A stretch of 55,035 nt of DNA from Burkholderiaceae bacterium. GTDB lineage: Bacteria > Pseudomonadota > Gammaproteobacteria > Burkholderiales > Burkholderiaceae_C. Positions 39,898 through 47,028 of this stretch are shown here, piece after piece. The stretch spans positions 1 through 55,035 of the forward strand of contig JAEUOU010000012.1 of assembly GCA_016790575.1 (NCBI GenBank). The letters run 5' to 3'. Both the position numbers and the translations under genes were made by a program. A model generated the notes under the pieces. That model was not told the DNA's origin. It did no database searches and was given only the letters and a program-made list of their open reading frames with translations. Position 1 is the stretch's first letter, and the number at the start of each line of letters is the position of its first letter.

Positions 39898-41787
39898 ATG
39901 AATGCCTCTGTCTCCCTGACTGAACACCCTTTGCATCCCCGGGGGCGCGCGCGCGACCGTCTCAAAGGCCGCCAGCCTGATCCCCAAGCCTTGCACGATG
40001 TGCGGTCGCTGATCGGCGACCCTCCGGCCTGCGGCCATCCCCGTGACCGCCTGATCGAAAACCTGCACCTGCTCAACGACCACTTTCGCGCCTTGTTTGA
40101 ACGGCACCTGGTCGCGCTGGCGCATGAAATGCGACTGCCGATGGTCGAGGTCTTCGAGGTCGCCAGCTTCTACCATCACTTTGACATCCTCAAAGACGAC
40201 GCCATGGCACCTGCGCTGACCGTGCGCGTGTGTGGCGGCCTCAGTTGTGAAATGGCCGGTGGGCGCGATCTGCTGGCCCGACTGCCGGCCTTGCTGGGAA
40301 GGACCGTGCGAATTGTCGAAGCACCGTGCATAGGCCGTTGCGCGCAGGCACCCGCGGTACTGGCGGGTCCGGTTGCCGTCCCAGAGGCCACGGCCCAGAC
40401 CGTCACGGACACCGTCCACGGACTGGTGAACACGGTGTCCGGTGTGCCCGATGCCCTCGCTGTCACTCCCCAAGACTCCGCAGGCCGCGATTTGACGCAA
40501 AACCAGCCAATACCCATCGTAAAAAGGTCGCTGTATGCTATGAAAACAATAGTATACGACGCCTACCGCGCTGCCGGCGGCTACGGCCTCGCAGCCGCCG
40601 TGGTCAACGGGGAACACGATGCCGAGGCAGTGCTCCAGGCGCTGGAACATGCCGGTCTGCGCGGTCTGGGCGGCGCCGGATTCCCGGCCGGGCGCAAGTG
40701 GCGCATCGTGCGCGCCGAGCCGACACCTCGCCACATGGCCGTCAACATCGACGAAGGGGAGCCTGGCACGTTCAAGGACCGCCACTACCTGGAACGCGAT
40801 CCACACCGTTTCCTGGAAGGCGTCCTGATCGCGGCGCAGGTGGTCGGGACCGAGGCGGTCTACATCTACCTGCGCGACGAATATCACGAATGCCGGCATT
40901 TGCTGCAACGTGAAATTGCCGCGCTGCAGGCCGATCCGCCCTGTCCGCTGCCCCGCATCGAACTGCGGCGCGGCGCCGGTTCGTATGTCTGTGGCGAAGA
41001 GTCCGCAATGATTGAAAGCATCGAGGGCAAGCGCGGTGAACCGCGCATGCGCCCGCCCTACATCGCCCAGACGGGCCTGTTCGGCCGGCCCACGCTGGAA
41101 CACAACTTCGAGACCCTGTACTGGGTGCGTGACATCGTCGAAAAAGGCCCCGGGTGGTTTGCCAGCCACGGCCGTCACGGGCGCACGGGCCTGCGGTCCT
41201 TCAGTGTCAGCGGGCGGGTCAAAGAGCCCGGAGTCAAGCTCGCCCCGGCCGGAATCACCCTGCGCGAGCTGATCGCCGAGTACTGTGGCGGCATGGCCGA
41301 AGGCCATGAGCTGTATGCCTACCTGCCCGGGGGGGCCAGTGGGGGCATCCTGCCCGCCACGCTGGCCGATGTGCCGCTGGACTTCGACACCTTGCAGCCC
41401 TATGGCTGCTTCATTGGCTCGGCCGCGGTCATCGTGCTCAGCCAGCACGACCGCGCCCGCGATGCCGCATTGAACGTGATGCGTTTCCTGGCCGACGAAA
41501 GTTGCGGCCAGTGCACACCGTGCCGTGTCGGCACAGCCAAGGCCGCGCGGCTCATGGAAGCCGACCAGTGGGATGCCGACACGCTGGACGACCTGGCCCT
41601 GGTCATGGGCGACGCATCGATCTGCGGCCTGGGGCAGGCCGCGCCGAACCCGATCCGTTGCATGCACAAGTTCTTCCGCCATGAGGTGGGTGAGGCCCCC
41701 TGGCCCGGTGACCTGCCCAAACCCCGTGGCAAAGGCGCCCACACCGAGCCGGCACGCACTTCCAACGATCCGGAGCCCCGCGCATGA
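39898..41787 (+). CDS. fdsGB: Fused FdsG-FdsB subunit of NAD-dependent formate dehydrogenase
   Basis: 629 aa. Residues 1-185 form a NuoE/FdsG-like domain with 2Fe-2S ligands Cys 112, 117, 144 and 148 (VCGGLSCEM, CIGRCAQAP). Residues from about 220 form a NuoF/FdsB-like domain: GLGGAGFPAGRKW (FMN/NADH), GEPGTFKDRHYLERDPHRFLEG, GSYVCGEESAMIESIEGKRG and the 4Fe-4S motif SCGQCTPCRVGT with a later Cys. In the classical operon these are two genes. The linker at about 203-218 (NQPIPIVKRSLYAMKTI) is encoded by a copy of the dispersed repeat. Its stop overlaps fdsA by 4 nt. It would reduce NAD with electrons from FdsA. Confidence 0.9.
   Translation: MNASVSLTEHPLHPRGRARDRLKGRQPDPQALHDVRSLIGDPPACGHPRDRLIENLHLLNDHFRALFERHLVALAHEMRLPMVEVFEVASFYHHFDILKDDAMAPALTVRVCGGLSCEMAGGRDLLARLPALLGRTVRIVEAPCIGRCAQAPAVLAGPVAVPEATAQTVTDTVHGLVNTVSGVPDALAVTPQDSAGRDLTQNQPIPIVKRSLYAMKTIVYDAYRAAGGYGLAAAVVNGEHDAEAVLQALEHAGLRGLGGAGFPAGRKWRIVRAEPTPRHMAVNIDEGEPGTFKDRHYLERDPHRFLEGVLIAAQVVGTEAVYIYLRDEYHECRHLLQREIAALQADPPCPLPRIELRRGAGSYVCGEESAMIESIEGKRGEPRMRPPYIAQTGLFGRPTLEHNFETLYWVRDIVEKGPGWFASHGRHGRTGLRSFSVSGRVKEPGVKLAPAGITLRELIAEYCGGMAEGHELYAYLPGGASGGILPATLADVPLDFDTLQPYGCFIGSAAVIVLSQHDRARDAALNVMRFLADESCGQCTPCRVGTAKAARLMEADQWDADTLDDLALVMGDASICGLGQAAPNPIRCMHKFFRHEVGEAPWPGDLPKPRGKGAHTEPARTSNDPEPRA
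40505..40552 (+). repeat. Dispersed 45-bp repeat, copy 5, inside the fds gene
   Basis: Reads CCAATACCCATCGT, AAAAAGGTC, then ATGCTATGAAAACAATAG. It is in frame and without stops, and encodes the linker between the FdsG-like and FdsB-like domains. It is the only copy found inside an apparently intact gene. Confidence 0.82.
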
Positions 41788-44663
41788 CCACAACAGACCA
41801 GGACAAGGCCATCCGCTTCGAGCTCGATACCGAACTCGTGACCGCGTTCCCAGGCGAAACCATCTGGTCCGCCGCCCGCCGCCATGGGGTGCTGATTCCG
41901 CACCTGTGCCACAGCGACGGCCTGCGCCCCGATGGAAATTGCAGAGCTTGTGTGGTCGAAATCGAAGGTGAGCGCACACTCGCACCCAGCTGCTGCCGGT
42001 CCCCGTCACCCGGACAGAAGGTTTTCGCGAACAGCCCGCGTGCCCGAAAAAGCCAGCAGATGGTGCTGGAGCTCTTGCTGGCCGATATGCCGGACAGCGG
42101 CTACAAATGGAACGACGCCACGCATGGACCGGGGGCATCGTCCGTCCCACACGACGCCGGCCCCCACGGCGAGTTGAGCGCGTGGGCTGCCCGCATGGGG
42201 GTCAAACCGCGCCCCGCGCTGTCGGCGCTGCGTGGCGGGCCCACCGCCGGCGAAACCGCCGGCCCGCAACGGCATGACCTGTCGCACCCGGCGATGGCCG
42301 TCAACCTGGACGCCTGCATTCAGTGCAACCGTTGCCAGCGTGCCTGCCGCGAGGTGCAAGTCAACGACGTCATCGGGCTCGCGTTTCGCGGCCCGCACAC
42401 CCAGGTGGTGTTCGATCTGGGTGACCCCATGGGCGAAAGCAGCTGTGTCGGCTGCGGTGAATGCGTGCAAGCGTGCCCGACTGGTGCGCTCAGTGCCAAA
42501 ACGCTGATCGGGTCGCAGCGGGTGGATCGCACCGTGGACACCGTCTGCCCCTATTGCGGTGTGGGCTGCCAGATGCGTTACCTGCTGCGTGACGGGCGCA
42601 TCGTTGGCGTCGAAGGCCGCCCCGGGCCGGCCAACGAAGGCCGCCTGTGCATCAAAGGCCGTTTCGGTTTTGACTACGCGCACCATCCGGCCCGCCTGAC
42701 CCAGCCGCTGATCCGCAAGCCCGGCGTGTCCAAGGATCCCGACCATCTGCACCGCGACCTGCACTGGAGCGAAGTTTTCCGTGAAGCCAGCTGGGACGAA
42801 GCGCTGGACCTCGCTGCCGGCAAGCTCAAAGCCCTGCGCGATACCCATGGCAAGAAAGCACTCGCCGGCTTCGGTTCGGCGAAGGGCAGCAACGAAGAAG
42901 CCTACTTGTTCCAGAAGCTGGTGCGCACGGGCTTTGGCAGCAACAACGTCGACCACTGCACCCGCCTGTGCCATGCTTCCAGTGTGGCGGCGCTGCTGGA
43001 GGGCGTGGGTTCGGGGGCGGTGAGCAACCCGATCAAGGATGTGGAACACGCCCAATTCATCCTGGTCATCGGCTCCAACCCCACCAGCAATCACCCGGTG
43101 GGTGCCACCTGGATCAAGAACGCCGTGGCCCGCGGGGCCAAACTGGTGCTGGCCGACCCGCGGCGGACCGATCTGGCCCGCCACGCCTGGCGTGTGCTGC
43201 AGTTCCGCGCCGATACCGATGTGGCGCTGCTCAATGCCATGTTGCACGTCATCGTGACCGAGGGGCTGATCGATGAGGTCTTCATTCGCAACCGGGTGGA
43301 CGAATATGACGCGCTCAAGGCCAACGTGCTGGACTACAGCCCCGAACGCATGGCCCCCGTCTGCGGCATCCCGGCGGAAACGATTCGCGAAGTGGCGCGC
43401 GCCTACGCCACCAGCCAGGCGTCCATGATCCTGTGGGGCATGGGCGTGAGCCAGCATGTACACGGCACCGACAACGTGCGGTGTCTGATCGCGCTGGCCA
43501 GCATCACCGGCCAGATCGGCCGGCCGGGCACCGGCCTGCACCCCTTGCGCGGCCAGAACAACGTGCAGGGCGCCAGCGATGCCGGGCTCATTCCCATGAT
43601 GTACCCCAACTACCAGCGGGTCATCAACGCCGAGGCCCACGACTGGTTCGAGTCATTCTGGAACACCGAACTCGATCGCCAGCCCGGCTACACCGTGGTC
43701 GAAATCATGGGCAAGGCGCTAGCCCCGGACAGCGACCCGCACAAAGTGCGCGGCATGTACATCATGGGCGAGAACCCCGCCATGAGCGACCCCAACCTGA
43801 ACCACGCGCGCCACGCGCTGGCCAGCCTGCAGCACCTGGTCGTGCAGGACATCTTCCTGACCGAGACCGCCTGGCTGGCCGACGTGGTGCTGCCCGCCAG
43901 CGCCTGGCCCGAGAAAACCGGCACCGTCAGCAACACCGACCGCACCGTGCAACTCAGCCACCAGGCGCTGCAACCACCGGGCCAAGCCCGCGCCGACCTG
44001 TGGATCATCCAGCAAATGGCGCGCCGCTTCGGCCTCGGCTGGAACTATGAAAACGAGAGCGAAATCGCACCCGATGGCGCTGGCTATCATGGTGTGGAGC
44101 GTGTATTTGAAGAAATGCGCCAGGCCATGCACGCCGCCATCGAAGGGGTCACCTGGTCGCGCCTGCAACGCGAAGGCGCCGTGACCTACCCCTGCCTCAG
44201 CGCCGACGACCCCGGCCAGCCCATCGTCTTTCACGACCATTTCCCCACACCCGACGGCCGTGTCAAGCTGGTGCCGGCCGACATCATCCCCGCCAACGAG
44301 CGGCCCGACGCCGACTACCCCATGGTGCTGATCACCGGCCGCCAGCTGGAACACTGGCACACCGGCAGCATGACCCGGCGCAGCGGCGTGCTCGACGCCA
44401 TCGAGCCGTCTCCCACCGCCAGCCTGCACGGCGACGACCTCGCCCGCCTGGGCCTGGCGCCCGGCGATGCGGTGCGGGTGGCATCGCGGCGTGGCGAAGT
44501 GGTGTTGACCGCCCGCCAGGACGACGGCACGCCGCCGGGCACCGTGTTCATTCCGTTTGCCTACGTCGAGGCTGCGGCCAACCTGCTGACCAATGCCGCG
44601 CTTGACCCGTTCGGGAAGATTCCGGAGCTGAAGTATTGCGCGGTGCGGGTGACAGGAGTGTAG
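41784..44663 (+). CDS. fdsA: NAD-dependent formate dehydrogenase alpha subunit
   Basis: 959 aa. The N-terminal 2Fe-2S domain uses Cys 42, 53, 56 and 71 (LCHSDGLRPDGNCRAC and SCC). Two ferredoxin motifs follow (CIQCNRCQRACR, CVGCGECVQACPTG), then the 4Fe-4S of the catalytic part (CPYCGVGC). The bis-MGD domain has CTRLCHASSV, with the Cys-His catalytic pair, and GQNNVQGASDAGLIP. The C-terminal domain contains TGRQLEHWHTGSMTRRS. It has no signal peptide: cytoplasmic. It overlaps fdsGB by 4 nt. The small subunit FdsD, usual in this operon, is not found downstream. Confidence 0.95.
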   Translation: MTTTDQDKAIRFELDTELVTAFPGETIWSAARRHGVLIPHLCHSDGLRPDGNCRACVVEIEGERTLAPSCCRSPSPGQKVFANSPRARKSQQMVLELLLADMPDSGYKWNDATHGPGASSVPHDAGPHGELSAWAARMGVKPRPALSALRGGPTAGETAGPQRHDLSHPAMAVNLDACIQCNRCQRACREVQVNDVIGLAFRGPHTQVVFDLGDPMGESSCVGCGECVQACPTGALSAKTLIGSQRVDRTVDTVCPYCGVGCQMRYLLRDGRIVGVEGRPGPANEGRLCIKGRFGFDYAHHPARLTQPLIRKPGVSKDPDHLHRDLHWSEVFREASWDEALDLAAGKLKALRDTHGKKALAGFGSAKGSNEEAYLFQKLVRTGFGSNNVDHCTRLCHASSVAALLEGVGSGAVSNPIKDVEHAQFILVIGSNPTSNHPVGATWIKNAVARGAKLVLADPRRTDLARHAWRVLQFRADTDVALLNAMLHVIVTEGLIDEVFIRNRVDEYDALKANVLDYSPERMAPVCGIPAETIREVARAYATSQASMILWGMGVSQHVHGTDNVRCLIALASITGQIGRPGTGLHPLRGQNNVQGASDAGLIPMMYPNYQRVINAEAHDWFESFWNTELDRQPGYTVVEIMGKALAPDSDPHKVRGMYIMGENPAMSDPNLNHARHALASLQHLVVQDIFLTETAWLADVVLPASAWPEKTGTVSNTDRTVQLSHQALQPPGQARADLWIIQQMARRFGLGWNYENESEIAPDGAGYHGVERVFEEMRQAMHAAIEGVTWSRLQREGAVTYPCLSADDPGQPIVFHDHFPTPDGRVKLVPADIIPANERPDADYPMVLITGRQLEHWHTGSMTRRSGVLDAIEPSPTASLHGDDLARLGLAPGDAVRVASRRGEVVLTARQDDGTPPGTVFIPFAYVEAAANLLTNAALDPFGKIPELKYCAVRVTGV

Positions 44664-44669
44664 GGCGGG

Positions 44670-44757
44670 TCAGCAAGCGGAAAACGGGACGAAGCCCCAG
44701 CGCTTGATGGCCAGCGTGGCCTGCCTTTGGAGCTTCGCTTGAGCGAGGGGTTCGGCC
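44670..44757 (-). other. attC-like remnant after the antitoxin gene
   Basis: On the minus strand, directly after the antitoxin stop, GCCGAAC (one change from the core RYYYAAC) is followed by CTCGCTCAAGCGAAG and, after an inner palindrome GGCCA-CGC-TGGCC, by CCGCTTGCTGA. This resembles the R''-L''-L' order of an integron attC with a lost R' core. It marks the boundary with fdsA. Confidence 0.4.
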
Positions 44758-45072
44758 TCACTGCGCAGAGACTGCCAGCACCGCCTTCGGATTCGTGCGA
44801 GCGATTGCAAGGAGGGTGCGTGCAGCGCCACTCGGCTGTTTGCGCCCTTGCTCCCAGCCCTGCAGCGTGCGCACCGAGACCCCTAACAGACTGGCAAACT
44901 GAGATTGGGACAGGCCTGTGGCTTCCCTTGCTTCGGTGGCCGACGAGACAACGACCTTTCCCTTTCCAGCCTTCATCTCCTTGATGGACTGCAGGATCTC
45001 CGCGCCGATGTCGCGCTTTGCTTCAAACGCGCTGATTTCAGTGGGGTTGAGCTTCTTAGTTTTCAAGGGCAC
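44758..45072 (-). CDS. HTH antitoxin of a RelE-type module (NadS-like)
   Basis: 104 aa from a GTG at 45072, which has AGGAG 7 nt upstream inside the end of the toxin gene. The N-terminal part (KTKKLNPTEISAFEAKRDIGAEILQSIKEMKAGKG) is helical, and the C-terminal HTH_XRE domain reads ATGLSQSQFASLLGVSVRTLQGWEQGRKQPSGAARTLLAIA. This layout fits antitoxins encoded downstream of RelE/HigB-like toxins. The frame is intact. Its partner toxin upstream is broken, so it may persist as an orphan regulator. GC content is lower than in the surrounding genes. Confidence 0.82.
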   Translation of the reverse strand: MPLKTKKLNPTEISAFEAKRDIGAEILQSIKEMKAGKGKVVVSSATEAREATGLSQSQFASLLGVSVRTLQGWEQGRKQPSGAARTLLAIARTNPKAVLAVSAQ

Positions 45073-45278
45073 GACGGATCTCCTTATGTGTGCTGAGGGA
45101 GATGTTCCCTGACTCTGACTTGGCATATAGCGTCAGCAGATAAACCTCGACTGCTTCGTTGCGTGCACGGTAGATGATCCTTACACCGCCAGACTTGCCC
45201 GTTCCTTCTCGCGCCCAGCGGACCTTGCGGATGCCACCAGAGCCTCTGAAAGATAGGACTCTCGACGACGGAGAGCAT
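45056..45278 (-). pseudogene. RelE-like toxin gene with internal deletion and frameshift
   Basis: The N-terminal 13 codons from the ATG at 45278 give MLSVVESPIFQRL, the usual start of this toxin family. The sequence then jumps, in another frame, to GSGGIRKVRWAREGTGKSGG, VRIIYRARNEAVEVYLLTLYAKSES and HKEIRRALEN, ending at a TAA (45056-45058) that overlaps the antitoxin start. About 35-45 central residues are missing and the frame is off by one, so no functional toxin can be made. An open frame of 97 codons across it is out of frame with the conserved part and is not a gene. Confidence 0.78.
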
Positions 45279-45331
45279 GTTTAAGCGATACGCCCAAGGC
45301 GCATGGTGGTCAAACGCGGGTGTTCTGAGAG

Positions 45332-45352
45332 GCCGAACGTCAAAGTCAAGCC
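45332..45352 (-). other. Half attC (L'-R') at the end of brnA
   Basis: On the minus strand GCGGCTTGACTT followed by TGAC and GTTCGGC is one or two bases from a typical attC right half (GGCTTAACTT, GTTAGGC). The brnA stop TGA lies inside it. It would mark the end of the BrnTA cassette. Confidence 0.4.
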
Positions 45353-45645
45353 GCGACACGCTTGCGCGTTGTCGCACTTGGACGAGCAGTTAAATTTCGC
45401 TCCACTGCCGCGCGCAGCACCGCATTGATCCGTGACTGGTAGCCAGCACCTTGCGACTTGAAGAACTCCAAAACATCCGCATCCAAACGCACTGAGGTGA
45501 GCACCTTCGTTGGAGTGGCTTGCGGTCCACGTCCACGCTTCAGAACGGGCGCACCCAGCATGTCCTCAGTCCATGCAGGATTGTCGGGGTCGTTGACCTT
45601 AGCCGAGGTTTTCTTTGGCAACTTGGCGGTAGTAGCGAGCTTCAT
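45346..45645 (-). CDS. brnA: BrnA-family antitoxin
   Basis: 99 aa. The sequence DPDNPAWTEDMLGAPVLKRGRGPQATPTKVLTSVRLDADVLEFFKSQGAGYQSRINAVLRAAVERN shows the BrnA pattern: an acidic segment followed by a ribbon-helix-helix DNA-binding domain with SVRLDADVLEFFK. BrnA neutralises the BrnT ribonuclease and represses its own operon. The reading frame is intact. It overlaps the end of brnT by 47 nt. The last residues (TRKRVAA) run into an attC-like sequence, so the tail may be altered. Confidence 0.85.
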   Translation of the reverse strand: MKLATTAKLPKKTSAKVNDPDNPAWTEDMLGAPVLKRGRGPQATPTKVLTSVRLDADVLEFFKSQGAGYQSRINAVLRAAVERNLTARPSATTRKRVAA

Positions 45646-45881
45646 GTTTTTCTGCCTTTCGCAGTGAAATGACGTGAGGCCCCTTCGGGCGCTCGGTGTA
45701 AACCATCACAACCACATTGGCCTCAAGAAGACCGAAGCAAACCAAGCGCTCTTCGCCATAGTCTTGCCGCTTGTCTTCGCGAGTCACCGTGAAGTGGTCC
45801 CAGATTGCATCGCATCCAACGAAGTCAAGCCCCGTGATTCTTGATGTTCAGCTTGCGCTTTGATTCGTCCCATGTGAACAT
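45599..45881 (-). pseudogene. brnT: BrnT toxin gene with a one-base frameshift
   Basis: From the ATG at 45881 the frame reads MFTWDESKRKLNIKNHG and then meets a stop. Removing one G from the GGGG run (CCCC on the plus strand, 45830-45833) restores LDFVGCDAIWDHFTVTRED, then KRQDYGEERLVCFGLLEANVVVMVYTE and HVISLRKAEKHEARYYRQVAKENLG, a normal BrnT of about 93 residues. Total length is 283 nt, one base over a multiple of three. Either the toxin is inactivated or the base is an assembly error in the G run. Confidence 0.82.
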
Positions 45882-45886
45882 GGTTA

Positions 45887-45914
45887 ATTGTATCTACAAA
45901 ATACTGGAATGCAA
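45887..45914 (-). promoter_or_regulatory. brnT promoter with autoregulatory palindrome
   Basis: On the minus strand TTGCAT (45909-45914), a 16-bp spacer and TACAAT (45887-45892). The palindrome TTGTA-TC-TACAA (45888-45899) overlaps the -10, as expected for BrnA autorepression. The start point would fall at the ATG, so the transcript may be leaderless. Confidence 0.45.
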
Positions 45915-45920
45915 CGTGAA

Positions 45921-46032
45921 ATTTGACCGTAGAGTTCAGCCGCAGACAACGGGTTGACGTGTTTGGGCCAGAATGAAATGGAGGCCCAAACGGGGCAAGC
46001 CGTTGGCTGTCGGCTGCAACGGCCTGTTAGGC
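45921..46032 (-). other. Putative attC of cassette 1
   Basis: On the minus strand the element opens with GCCTAAC (R'', 46026-46032), which contains the TAA stop of the upstream gene, followed by TTGCAGCCGAC. Its 3' half has GTCTGCGGCTGAACTC and ends GTCAAAT (45921-45927), one change from GTTRRRY. The halves pair as an imperfect stem (CAGCCG with CGGCTG, CAACGG with CCGTTG), extended by a 9-bp inner arm GTTTGGGCC/GGCCCAAAC. Length 112 bp, within the range known for attC. Confidence 0.55.
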
Positions 46033-46647
46033 AGCACTGCGGACCAATGCAGGGAAGCCTGCATAGAGTTGCTGGTACTCGGTATCAGTAGGCGCAGTCT
46101 TGAAGAGGTTGCCTTTAGGTTCGATGAAGCTCAAGACAGTACGCTTTGGCTTTTCGTGCCACCCTATGTTAAAGGCGCAAAGCTTGGGGAAGAACTGAAG
46201 CTGGCTGTAAGGTAGGTGGTCATGAATCCAGTAGGCCAATGCGCGCCAGTCGGCCCCCTTCTGATATCTATCCGTGAACCAAGGCAAAACTATGCAAGCC
46301 ATGGCTCCAGATAATCCTTCCGAATCTCGTTTGTCCCAGATGTGAGCTGCGTAATTCGATTCGTTTGAGCCGCAGTTGTGCCCGTTCGCATTGCCAAGCG
46401 CGTTAATCTCTTCCGACCGATATGCTGAGCGGATGGCTACTCGACCGAACGTTGCCTGAAGGGGTTCGAGGAGTTCCTCGCAGAGTTTGCGGCCCGTTGC
46501 GATTGCGAGGTCAGGATCTGTAGGTATGTTGGGCTTGCCGTAGAAGTTGGCAATTTCGCTATACAGGAACTCGCGCATGAAGAAGTTCTGCGAGAGCCGT
46601 ACCCGGCCGAGGTCTTCGAGTGTTCTTACGGACTGTGGGGTGCGCAT
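46027..46647 (-). CDS. Cassette-borne protein of M15-peptidase-like type
   Basis: 206 aa from the ATG at 46647, 16 nt after a GTTAGGC site, a usual distance in integron cassettes; a longer frame would start at 46704 across that site. The sequence has FFMREFLYSEIANFYGKPNIPTDPDLAIATGRKLCEELLEPLQ, FGRVAIRSAYRS, AAHIWDKRD and WIHDHLPYSQLQFFP. The His and Asp of HIWDKRD and WIHDH could form a zinc site like that of M15 peptidases, but this is weak and the function is unproven. No signal peptide. GC is lower than in neighbouring genes. The stop lies inside an attC-like core. Confidence 0.7.
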   Translation of the reverse strand: MRTPQSVRTLEDLGRVRLSQNFFMREFLYSEIANFYGKPNIPTDPDLAIATGRKLCEELLEPLQATFGRVAIRSAYRSEEINALGNANGHNCGSNESNYAAHIWDKRDSEGLSGAMACIVLPWFTDRYQKGADWRALAYWIHDHLPYSQLQFFPKLCAFNIGWHEKPKRTVLSFIEPKGNLFKTAPTDTEYQQLYAGFPALVRSAA

Positions 46648-46662
46648 GGCTGTGTTTGTGCT

Positions 46663-46726
46663 GCCTAACTGTGATTTACCTGACCAAACACCGGATACCC
46701 ACAACCGTGGTCGTTAAACAAAGTCG
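46663..46726 (-). other. Putative attI site
   Basis: GTTAGGC (minus strand, 46663-46669) fits the recombination core GTTRRRY and lies between the divergent integrase fragment and cassette 1, where attI is expected. An upstream RYYYAAC-type GTTTAAC and a GACCA/TGGTC inverted pair lie in the 57 bp before it. Confidence 0.45.
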
Positions 46727-46782
46727 CATGGCACCCCCAAAAATGTTTTGAAATCAACGGCATACGAGCGCAAACTGTATGC

Positions 46783-46962
46783 ATGAACAGGTATAACAGA
46801 TCCGACAAACCTGACTGGGTTCCTCCCCGGGCCGGCGAGCTGCTCGATCACGTGCGCGAACGGGTTCGCACCCTGCATGACAGCCTACAGCCCGAGAAGG
46901 CTTATGTCTACCGGGCCAGGGCCTTCGTGTTGTGGGCGGCCCGCCGCCAGGGTGGGTTTTGA
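46783..46962 (+). pseudogene. Truncated integron integrase (IntI) N-terminus
   Basis: 59 codons from the ATG at 46783. ELLDHVRERVRTLHDSLQ and PEKAYVYRARAFVLW correspond to the N-terminal SAM-like DNA-binding domain of IntI (in IntI1: LDQLRERIRYLHYSLR and AYVNWVRAFI). The frame stops at a TGA after RRQGGF; if that codon is read as Arg (CGA), the following HLREME still resembles the family, and homology then ends near 46980. No catalytic Arg or Tyr region remains. It is divergent from the cassette genes, as intI genes usually are. Confidence 0.75.
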
Positions 46963-47028
46963 CACCTGCGCGAAATGGAACGATGCCTGACCTGCCTGCG
47001 CGCGTACCGGTAGCGCTACAGTCCCCCC

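Noticed and set aside
39844..42150. 768-codon minus-strand open frame opposite fdsGB and fdsA
   Set aside because: Antisense to conserved Fe-S proteins and without recognisable domains.
45084..45377. 97-codon minus-strand open frame spanning the RelE-like region
   Set aside because: It is out of frame with the conserved toxin C-terminus; only its internal MLSVVESPIFQRL is genuine. The locus is better read as a disrupted toxin gene.
45973..46215. 80-codon plus-strand open frame over the cassette 1 end
   Set aside because: Covers the attC-like stem and the antisense of the cassette gene; no coding signs.
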